The translations under genes and the position numbers were made by a program. Source: Spirochaetales bacterium (GTDB lineage: Bacteria; Spirochaetota; Spirochaetia; Sphaerochaetales; Sphaerochaetaceae). From it: a DNA stretch of 11,986 nt. Positions 6,329 to 11,986 of this stretch are shown here, one piece after another; the stretch's first letter is position 1; every line of letters starts with the position of its first letter. The notes below the pieces were generated by a model, which was not told the DNA's origin, did not search any database, and was given only the letters and a program-made list of their open reading frames with translations. The DNA lies in contig JALFCJ010000245.1 of NCBI GenBank assembly GCA_022771185.1, positions 1 through 11,986 of the forward strand. The letters run 5' to 3'.

Positions 6329-6562
6329 TTAATCTCCTGGAGTGCTGGGAAGTACTTTCCCTCTATTCCAAAGTGCAGCGGCCTTAGATGCGGCTATATA
6401 TCTATCTTCATCTGTCTTGTATGAGCTTTCTGCTGTATGACAGCCACAGTCCATACACATGACATAGAAGCACCATCCATTCTCTTCTTCCAATATTCCC
6501 GGCCCCTGACATATAGGGCACTCATAAATCTCTATGTCTTCTACTCTATTTTCCATAATCAA
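6329..6562 (-). CDS. Small Lar-like zinc-ribbon protein (restriction-alleviation family fold)
   Basis: The 77-residue product has two Cys pairs typical of a zinc ribbon: CPIC at 15-18 and CMDC at 36-39. It ends with AAALWNRGK (about 61-69). The order CPxC, aromatic-rich strand (GWCFYVMC), CG, then Ala-rich helix and WNR matches the Lar_restr_allev family. E. coli Rac prophage Lar modulates type I restriction, but most family members are uncharacterised and found in phages. Here it sits in a sugar operon, 30 nt after the PIG-L gene and 62 nt before uxuA, with no phage genes around. The start is probably TTG at 6562, eight bases after AAAGGA. The ATG at 6556 (MENRVEDIE) is the alternative, with a 14-nt spacing. 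Family call is moderate; function here unknown. Confidence 0.78.
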   Translation of the reverse strand: MIMENRVEDIEIYECPICQGPGILEEENGWCFYVMCMDCGCHTAESSYKTDEDRYIAASKAAALWNRGKVLPSTPGD

Positions 6563-6592
6563 ATGGTATTTCCTTTATCATTTTGTGTCGAG

Positions 6593-7345
6593 TCAGATTC
6601 CTTCCGCCTCAGGGATACAATGGAGATGGAGAGGGAGAAGAGCCTTCACGCCCTCCATTATCACTCCCTCTTTTCCACTCATTCTCTCTCCCCTCCACAT
6701 AAAGTATCCTCCATAAAGCTGGAGCATCTCGGGGCTTATCTGGGAAGCGTGGAGAGAGACTGCCCCCATCTTTCTTTGAAACTCTCCTGTTATATCGAAT
6801 AAAGTATTTGGCTTGGAGGTAAAGTAGAATAATACTGCAGCGAGGTTAAGTGGCTCAGTTTCAGTGTTCTCTGGATACTTTTTCAAATTACATGAAATGG
6901 CGGCCTGGGAGGCAGCTTTACCTGTGACGATATGGTCGTTATGAGATTCATAACTATTCCAAGGATCGGGAGCAGCCACAGCATCATAGCGCTCTCGTCT
7001 CAATAGCTCCGCGATTCTTCTTGAAAGATCTCCTACATCAGAGAGAGTCCCGTCGGGAATAGAAAAGTAGTGGAAAGCTGTGACTCCAAGAGCTTTTCCT
7101 GCCATCTCTGTCTCTCTTCTCCTCACGTCCACTAGGCTCTCATCTCCATAAGGGATTCCAGTGTCTCCCAGAGAGCCGTCTGTAACTGTCAAATAATCGA
7201 CCTGGACTCCCTTTTTTGTAAGAAGCGAAATGATACCCCCCATTCCTATCTCGTTATCGTCAGGATGAGGCTGAATACATAATATTTTCTTGACTCCATC
7301 TAAACTTGGAGGAGCAAACAAAGAAAGAACAGCACTATTATCCAT
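6593..7345 (-). CDS. PIG-L family metal-dependent N-deacetylase
   Basis: PIG-L enzymes remove acetyl groups from GlcNAc-containing substrates such as diacetylchitobiose, GlcNAc-PI or GlcNAc-malate, using one Zn. Key motifs: PHPDDNE at 26-32 (His27, Asp30 as ligand/base), the RRRETEMAGKALG helix at 75-87, and ESHNDHI at 133-139 with His138 as the third metal ligand. The 250-residue length is typical. There is no signal peptide, so it acts in the cytosol on imported sugar or a conjugate. The ATG lies inside the end of the symporter gene (8-bp overlap), with AGGAG eight to nine bases upstream. Its place right after a symporter and glucosidase suggests an N-acetylated glycan substrate. A bacillithiol BshB-type role is possible but is not supported by neighbours. 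Confidence 0.9.
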   Translation of the reverse strand: MDNSAVLSLFAPPSLDGVKKILCIQPHPDDNEIGMGGIISLLTKKGVQVDYLTVTDGSLGDTGIPYGDESLVDVRRRETEMAGKALGVTAFHYFSIPDGTLSDVGDLSRRIAELLRRERYDAVAAPDPWNSYESHNDHIVTGKAASQAAISCNLKKYPENTETEPLNLAAVLFYFTSKPNTLFDITGEFQRKMGAVSLHASQISPEMLQLYGGYFMWRGERMSGKEGVIMEGVKALLPLHLHCIPEAEGI

Positions 7346-8825
7346 TATTATTCTCCTTTCTCTTCTCTAATTCCACGAGGATCCTATCGTACGCGTCTTC
7401 GTCCAGAATGTAGTGTTTCTTATAAAGAACATATGCTGCAGTCATCAACACAGCTGGAAGTATTCCCATTACCAGCATCAATCCAGTCGTCTGAGTTTTC
7501 GATACTCCCGATAGTACTCCGTTAATGGATGAAAGCTTCTCTACTTCTGTAATAAGGCCAAGGCTTGTCTCACGCTCCAAGGAAGAAATCTGGTTTGTAA
7601 TTCCAGTTACGCCGAATATAAGATATGTAACGGAAGTAAGGAGAACAACGAGAGCAGATGATAGCTTAGTCAAGAAAGGCCTGAGGGACGCAATAATAGC
7701 TTCGTCTCTTTCTCCGTTCTTATACTCATTGTACTCTACAGTGTTGATGATAGAAATCATCATCACTAAGTAATATGCATACTGGCCAAGGTTTGTGAAC
7801 ATATAGCTGATTGTTATAACCCAGAACTTCAAATTTGACTGAGGCATAAAAATACCTGCCACTATCATTACAACATAGAATACAAGGGCCATGTATAGCA
7901 TATACTTCATCAGAGTCTTACGTTTTACTCTCTTTGAAATAGATGGATAGAAAACCATCAGGAAAGCTGTAGCCAAAACTCCTATGGTACTAAAGAGTGA
8001 ATATAAGCCACCTTCATATCCGAAAGCAAAATAGATATATGTTGATCCTAGTCCTCCAAGAATCAAGTTGATGCCGATCTGCTGCAGTAAGAAGATAATC
8101 GATATCCATACAAGCTGGTCGTTTTTGACGATAGTAGTCCATATCTTCTTGAAGCTGACTTTCGGAGCCTTCTGTTGCATATAGCTTCTGTCTTCTTTAA
8201 CTCCGAAGATTGTGAAGCACAAAAAGAGAGGGGCAAGGAGAGAGAAGATGAGAGCTACTCTTCCGTAAGCTTTCTGGGCGCTGCCTCCAAGGGTCATGGA
8301 GCCTGTGGTAAACATCGGAATCAAAAGGCCGGCAAGGGTACCGCCGACTCCGGCAAAGAGTGTGGCACGAGAAGTGAACTGATCTCTACTTCTACCATCC
8401 TTTCCAAGAGAAGGAATCATACCCCAATATGAGATGTCATGCATTGTGTATGTAACTGAGTACATGAGATACATAAAAGCAAAGAAGACTACAAAGGCCC
8501 AACCCTCGAGAGTTACGTTAAATGAAAGATAGACTACGATACCTGTAGTGATTATTCCTATCAAAAGCCAAGGCTTATACTTTCCCCAACGGGTTCTTGT
8601 ACTCTCTATGATATTTCCCATAATGGGGTCATTTAATGCATCGAATACTCTGGCCACCACCATGATTAAGGTAATAGCCATAAGCTGGGCTGCTGTAAGC
8701 TGATGTGTAAACAGAACAAACAACAGTATATAGTTGGTGAAAAGCTGGTAGAGCATATCTCTTCCAACTGTTCCCAAAGGGAAGAACCATAAATTCTTCT
8801 TCAGCGTCTTTTTCTCATCACTCAT
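7338..8825 (-). CDS. GPH-family sugar:cation symporter (MFS_2)
   Basis: Glycoside-pentoside-hexuronide symporters (MelB, UidB, XynB relatives) import glycosides with Na+ or H+. The 495-residue protein shows about 12 hydrophobic segments. It carries the family signature VFDALNDPIMG (about 60-70, with cation-site-type Asp62 and Asp66) followed by TRTRWGKYKPWLL (76-88). A cytoplasmic middle loop (around 215-225) and a polar C-terminus (DEDAYDRILVELEKRKE) fit the family. The ATG has GAGG seven bases upstream, and the glucosidase stop is one base before it, so the two are tightly coupled. The substrate cannot be read from sequence. A deacetylase and uxuA downstream suggest a glycoside carrying acetylamino sugar or uronate, and GH13 upstream suggests alpha-glucosides. 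Confidence 0.93.
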   Translation of the reverse strand: MSDEKKTLKKNLWFFPLGTVGRDMLYQLFTNYILLFVLFTHQLTAAQLMAITLIMVVARVFDALNDPIMGNIIESTRTRWGKYKPWLLIGIITTGIVVYLSFNVTLEGWAFVVFFAFMYLMYSVTYTMHDISYWGMIPSLGKDGRSRDQFTSRATLFAGVGGTLAGLLIPMFTTGSMTLGGSAQKAYGRVALIFSLLAPLFLCFTIFGVKEDRSYMQQKAPKVSFKKIWTTIVKNDQLVWISIIFLLQQIGINLILGGLGSTYIYFAFGYEGGLYSLFSTIGVLATAFLMVFYPSISKRVKRKTLMKYMLYMALVFYVVMIVAGIFMPQSNLKFWVITISYMFTNLGQYAYYLVMMISIINTVEYNEYKNGERDEAIIASLRPFLTKLSSALVVLLTSVTYLIFGVTGITNQISSLERETSLGLITEVEKLSSINGVLSGVSKTQTTGLMLVMGILPAVLMTAAYVLYKKHYILDEDAYDRILVELEKRKENNNG

Positions 8826-8826
8826 A

Positions 8827-10416
8827 TCACTTCCTCACAATTATCGCTTCCCAAGGTTTAAGGAAACCTTCTTTTCTCTCATTTTCTGTAGAAAGAAGTA
8901 TTTCTCCCTCTATCTCTCTTTTTATCTCTTTATCACTGTGGTTCAGAATTATTGAGAGTCCCCCTCTCATATACTCTGTTACATCTCTTCCGTTCTCCAT
9001 GAGCTTATAGTCGCCTTCCATTAGATCTTCGCTCTTCTTACGGAATGAGATAAGAGTTTTGTAATAAGAGAGGATGGAGTCTTTATCTCTCTCCTCCATT
9101 TCCACATTGATTTTGTCTTTATTCTTGTTTATTCCCAGCCAAGGTTTACCTGTAGTGAATCCTGCCCCATCCTTTCCGTTCCATTGCATAGGAGTACGGG
9201 CATTATCACGGGAAGTATTCTTGATCATCTTCCACTTAATGCTTTTTGGTAAATGGACGCTGGAGAGTATTTTATAGATATTCTTCGACTCTACGTCTTC
9301 TACCTCATCCATAGAGACAAAATCGAAGTTGGTCATTCCTATCTCCTCGCCCTCAAATATAAAAGGTGTGCCTTTGAGAGTAAGAAGAAGAGTTGCCAAT
9401 AACTTACTTGAATCCTTCCAATACTCCATAGACCCAAAACGGGATACACTCCTAGGCTGATCATGGTTCTCCAAGTATATTGTGTTCCATTCCAACTCTC
9501 TCTGCCACTTATCCAAGACAGCAATGAACTTCTTCCAAGAAAACTTCTTTTTAAACCACTTCACAATTATCTGGTCCACTTCCATATGTTGGAAAGAAAA
9601 CACCATATTTAGTTCTTTTCTCTCTGGAGATGTAAGAAGCTTGGCGTCATTTGTATCAACAAACACTGTCTCTCCCACAGTAAATGCACCATACTCCGAT
9701 AGTGTCTTATTTATCTTCTTCAATATCTCATGCGTGCCGTCAAGGGTGAGATAGTGCTCGCTACCGGTAAGAATCATCTTTTTCTTACCATTCTCAAGAG
9801 AATCTTTATAAAGGATATTTATTACATCACACCTAAAACCTTTTACGCCTTTATCCAGCCAGAACTTTAATATCTCGTTTATCTTTTCCCAAACAAGTGG
9901 GTTGTGGTAATTGAGATCAGGCTGATGAGGAGCAAATAAGTGAAGATAGCTGGCCTTTCTCTCGCTGTCGTATTCCCAAGTTCCTCCCCCGAAGAAGCCA
10001 GTCCAGTTATTAGGTGTCCCTGGCCAAGAATCAGACCAATAATAAAAGTCCTTGTATGGCTCTATGCCTTTTCTGCTCTTCTGAAACCATTCGTGCTCTG
10101 ACGACGTATGGTTAATGACAAGGTCCATAATGATCTTTATGCCCCGCTTGTCAGCCTCGGCTATAAGAGCGTCGAAGTCATCCATAGTACCAAAGTCAGG
10201 ATGAATGGAAAGATAGTCGCTGATATCATAGCCGTTGTCTTCATTTGGCGAAGCATACACGGGGCTGAGCCATATTACATCCACACCCAATGACGCAATA
10301 TAATCCAACTTTGAAATTATACCGGGAATATCTCCAATCCCATCTCCGTTGCTGTCAGCAAAGGAACGAGGATATATCTGATAAACAATTGCTTTTTTCC
10401 ACCACTCTTTGTCCAT
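8827..10416 (-). CDS. GH13 alpha-glucosidase, oligo-1,6-glucosidase-like
   Basis: This is a cytosolic retaining glycosidase. Numbered from the chosen ATG (529 aa): WWKKAIVYQIYPRSF at the start, a Ca-binding-like DSNGDGIGD (about 21-29), DLVINHTS (98-105), nucleophile Asp197 in GFRCDVIN, acid/base Glu249 in FTVGET, transition-state Asp319 in ENHDQPR, and DNARTPMQWN near 404-413. Val after the nucleophile (DV) is the residue linked to alpha-1,6 preference; alpha-1,4 enzymes usually have Thr or Ala there. A TTG at 10452 would add 12 residues, but it has no ribosome site and the family normally begins at this Met. The ATG at 10416 has only a weak GAG-type site. Related possibilities are trehalose-6-phosphate hydrolase or glucan 1,6-glucosidase. 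It is one base upstream of the symporter. Confidence 0.93.
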   Translation of the reverse strand: MDKEWWKKAIVYQIYPRSFADSNGDGIGDIPGIISKLDYIASLGVDVIWLSPVYASPNEDNGYDISDYLSIHPDFGTMDDFDALIAEADKRGIKIIMDLVINHTSSEHEWFQKSRKGIEPYKDFYYWSDSWPGTPNNWTGFFGGGTWEYDSERKASYLHLFAPHQPDLNYHNPLVWEKINEILKFWLDKGVKGFRCDVINILYKDSLENGKKKMILTGSEHYLTLDGTHEILKKINKTLSEYGAFTVGETVFVDTNDAKLLTSPERKELNMVFSFQHMEVDQIIVKWFKKKFSWKKFIAVLDKWQRELEWNTIYLENHDQPRSVSRFGSMEYWKDSSKLLATLLLTLKGTPFIFEGEEIGMTNFDFVSMDEVEDVESKNIYKILSSVHLPKSIKWKMIKNTSRDNARTPMQWNGKDGAGFTTGKPWLGINKNKDKINVEMEERDKDSILSYYKTLISFRKKSEDLMEGDYKLMENGRDVTEYMRGGLSIILNHSDKEIKREIEGEILLSTENERKEGFLKPWEAIIVRK

Positions 10417-10474
10417 AGTGTTGATTATCTCATTAAGAACGGATGGATACAAACAAAAAAGAATTACTTTTTTC

Positions 10475-11677
10475 TTACTCTTTTTCTTTCCTGATTGTAA
10501 TAAGATAGAAGATAATGGCTAAGATTTGAGAAACAAAAGAAACAATAACCATGACTCTTATGTTTCTATCATATAGGACACCCAAGAGCCATGAACCAAG
10601 AAACCATGCAACGCCAAATACTGTCTCAAAGACTCCGAAGCCTGTACTTCTCATATTCTTAGGAACAATGGAAGCCACTGCCGATTTCATTATGCTCTCT
10701 TCTGCTCCCATTCCCACACCCCACAATACTATTCCCAAGATTACTATCCATGGTTTATTTGAAAGAAAAGCGAAGAATGGAAAGAATGAGGATAGAATCG
10801 TGGCTACTACCAGAGACTTCAGTCCTATCTTGTCGTAGAGACTACCAAAGACCAAAGCCGCCACAGCGTCTACAGCCATTGCCAATGCATAAAGAAGGCT
10901 TATGGTAGAAGAAGGAAACAGCCCGTTTACAGCAGAGTGAAGAGAAATAAGTGAGAAATCTGCAAAGCCGAAGGCAAAAAGACTGATTGCCATCATAAAG
11001 AGAACGAAAGGGAGTCTAATCTGGAACTTCTCTTCATTCGATTCGCTCTTTTTCTCAAACACCTCCGGATGCGGATACTTTCTCCAAGAAAAGATTACAA
11101 GAGCTATAGTAATGAGGGCAGGAACAATAAGAATGGCAAACGCTTTATGATAAGTACCAATCTCGCTGTCGCTCTTAGCTAAATATGACATCAAAAATAT
11201 TATGACGGGCCCTAGAAACGCTCCCAGCTGGTCCAATACTTCCATATAAGCAAAACCTTTTCCTGCTCCTATTTCGCTTGAAGCAAAACTCACAAGACTA
11301 TTCTTTGCAGGCTTTTTCAAGGCTTTTGCGCTACGCTCCATAATTATTAAGGCAGAAGCCACCACCCATCCATTCTCAGGGACAATAGCCAATAAAGGAA
11401 CAGCTAGAACCTGGAGAGTATATCCCACTATAACCAGAGTCCAATACTTACCGCTTCTATCTGCAAGGGGCCCTGATATTAATCGAAGTGAGTAGCCACA
11501 TAACTCTCCAAGCCCCGAGACAAAGCCTATTGTGGATGCAGAAGCTCCCGTAAGACTGAGAAATGGTCCTATTACACTCCTTGCCCCTTCGTGGGTCATA
11601 TCCGAAAAAAGACTGACGATCCCCATGATGAATATAAATGACAGTGCACCTGTACCTATCTTTTCTTTCTTACTCAT
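10475..11677 (-). CDS. MFS permease, 12-helix, substrate unknown
   Basis: The 400-residue product has about 12 membrane segments. Features include DMTHEGARSVIGPFL after helix 1 (about 26-40), the family loop-2 motif GPLADRSGKYW (69-79), and its second-half counterpart GSLYDKIGLK (about 280-290). A basic/acidic cytoplasmic stretch near 200-220 separates the halves. It resembles small drug/metabolite-type MFS proteins more than sugar symporters, but no substrate can be read. The ATG has GAGGAA five bases upstream, and a promoter is visible just above it. It runs in the same direction as the glucosidase, 58 nt away, and diverges from a bile-salt-hydrolase-like gene. It could therefore serve either side; export of deconjugated product is speculation. 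Confidence 0.88.
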   Translation of the reverse strand: MSKKEKIGTGALSFIFIMGIVSLFSDMTHEGARSVIGPFLSLTGASASTIGFVSGLGELCGYSLRLISGPLADRSGKYWTLVIVGYTLQVLAVPLLAIVPENGWVVASALIIMERSAKALKKPAKNSLVSFASSEIGAGKGFAYMEVLDQLGAFLGPVIIFLMSYLAKSDSEIGTYHKAFAILIVPALITIALVIFSWRKYPHPEVFEKKSESNEEKFQIRLPFVLFMMAISLFAFGFADFSLISLHSAVNGLFPSSTISLLYALAMAVDAVAALVFGSLYDKIGLKSLVVATILSSFFPFFAFLSNKPWIVILGIVLWGVGMGAEESIMKSAVASIVPKNMRSTGFGVFETVFGVAWFLGSWLLGVLYDRNIRVMVIVSFVSQILAIIFYLITIRKEKE

Positions 11678-11694
11678 TTATTCCTCAAAGGGAC

Positions 11695-11722
11695 ATAATA
11701 ATACTTTCATGCTTTTTTCCAA
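11695..11722 (-). promoter_or_regulatory. Candidate sigma-70 promoter for the MFS gene and downstream operon
   Basis: On the minus strand TTGGAA (11722-11717), a 16-nt spacer and TATTAT (11700-11695) match the -35 and -10 boxes at 4/6 and 5/6. Transcription would start near 11688, giving a very short leader that begins just before the GAGGAA ribosome site (11686-11681). A second TATTAT three bases away would give a too-short 13-nt spacer. Confidence 0.45.
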
Positions 11723-11747
11723 GTTTTTTCTGACTCTATGATCAAAA

Positions 11748-11802
11748 TTTTACACACGTATTTAACACACGATCTTATTTGCCGATTAAGAATTAACACA
11801 CT
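11748..11802. repeat. Three TTWACACAC-type direct repeats between divergent promoters
   Basis: Copies on the plus strand are TTTTACACACG (11748-11758), TTTAACACACG (11761-11771) and ATTAACACACT (11792-11802). The first two start 13 nt apart and the third is 31 nt further. The third overlaps the spacer and first base of the plus-strand -10 box. Clustered same-direction copies in a divergent promoter region look like sites for one regulator that could control both genes. No matching factor is recognised. Confidence 0.4.
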
Positions 11803-11807
11803 ATATT
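11779..11807 (+). promoter_or_regulatory. Candidate sigma-70 promoter for the bile salt hydrolase-like gene
   Basis: TTGCCG (11779-11784), a 17-nt spacer and TATATT (11802-11807) match the consensus at 4/6 and 5/6 with ideal spacing. The start would be near 11814, immediately upstream of or at the GGAGG ribosome site (11814-11818), giving a short leader. One TTWACACAC repeat lies in the spacer, so a bound protein would block RNA polymerase. Confidence 0.5.
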
Positions 11808-11824
11808 CAGATTGGAGGCAAAAT

Positions 11825-11986
11825 ATGTGTACAGCCACTACTCTTAGAAATAAAGACTTCTATTTTGGAAGAAACCTCGACTTAGGTGCAGCCCATGGAG
11901 AACAGGTACTTGTCATTCCTAGAGCTCTCCCACTTTCATTCAGACATTCACCAGAACTGAAAAGACACGAAGCAATGATCGGCATG
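11825..11986 (+). CDS. Bile salt hydrolase / penicillin V acylase-like Ntn hydrolase, first 54 residues
   Basis: The family (choloylglycine hydrolase, linear amide C-N hydrolases) removes Met1 to expose Cys2 as the N-terminal nucleophile. It hydrolyses conjugated bile acids, penicillin V or acyl-homoserine lactones. Visible are MCTATTLRNKD, then YFGRNLDL with Arg17 and Asp20 in the expected catalytic-site positions, and GEQVLVIPR, all in the family's usual spacing. The product lacks a signal peptide, as usual for gut BSH enzymes. The ATG has GGAGG six bases upstream, and a promoter lies just above. The frame is open to the window end; about 270 residues should follow. Bile salt and penicillin V specificity cannot be told apart from this fragment. 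It is the only convincing plus-strand gene here. Confidence 0.9.
   Translation, partial: MCTATTLRNKDFYFGRNLDLGAAHGEQVLVIPRALPLSFRHSPELKRHEAMIGM

Noticed and set aside
10417..10452. N-terminal extension of the glucosidase from TTG at 10452
   Set aside because: No Shine-Dalgarno precedes it, and the family begins near the Met at 10416. I kept the shorter start.
10455..10473. AAAAAAG / CTTTTTT hairpin right after the MFS stop, as a possible terminator
   Set aside because: The stem is almost all A-T with a 5-nt loop and no separate U-tract, so it is too weak to call. It could give slight termination at most.
1..11986. CRISPR arrays, IS elements, tRNA or rRNA genes, integration sites
   Set aside because: Read for regularly spaced repeats, transposase motifs, terminal inverted repeats and tRNA-like folds; none was found.

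Overview
The window reads as a chromosomal segment of a moderately AT-rich, probably host-associated anaerobe. The guess rests on four things: an ATP-type PEP carboxykinase, a carbohydrate-uptake operon with a GPH symporter and a GH13 glucosidase, a bile-salt-hydrolase-type Ntn hydrolase at the right edge, and a short lipobox (LLFSC) on one protein. A gut spirochaete would fit, and so would a Firmicute. The sequence alone does not settle the phylum. I see no tRNA, rRNA, CRISPR array, IS element or phage structural gene.

Ten genes are packed on the minus strand and should be read from right to left, ending in the partial pckA at the left edge. (1) 11677-10475 is an MFS permease. (2) 10416-5172 is a compact sugar-use operon: GH13 alpha-glucosidase, GPH-family sugar:cation symporter, PIG-L-type deacetylase, a small Lar-like zinc-ribbon protein and mannonate dehydratase (uxuA). 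Spacings range from an 8-bp overlap to 62 nt, and a perfect 14-bp palindrome lies in the 62-nt gap just upstream of uxuA. (3) 5133-4390 is yaaA (peroxide stress). Its Shine-Dalgarno is buried in a perfect 8-bp hairpin six bases after the uxuA stop. (4) 4357-1071 is a three-gene module of unknown function: a DUF1232/YkvA membrane protein, a 504-aa soluble protein with a possible DUF3320-like winged-helix C-terminus, and an acidic lipoprotein with a second membrane helix. The last two overlap by ATGA. (5) A roughly 300-nt gap follows, with a long-range stem and a convincing minus-strand terminator. (6) pckA comes next, partial, cut by the left edge just after its P-loop, with a hairpin in its leader.

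The only convincing plus-strand gene is the partial bile salt hydrolase/penicillin V acylase-like gene starting at 11825. It diverges from the MFS gene across a 147-nt region. That region holds a good promoter in each direction and three copies of a TTWACACAC-like repeat.

Working model (inference): the symporter imports an oligosaccharide, the GH13 enzyme hydrolyses alpha-1,6-linked glucose, the PIG-L enzyme removes N-acetyl groups, and UxuA feeds hexuronate-derived mannonate into the KDG branch. Together these would suit a mixed host or plant glycan. The other hexuronate enzymes are not in the window. The DUF1232 / 504-aa / lipoprotein module is the best candidate here for an undescribed system.
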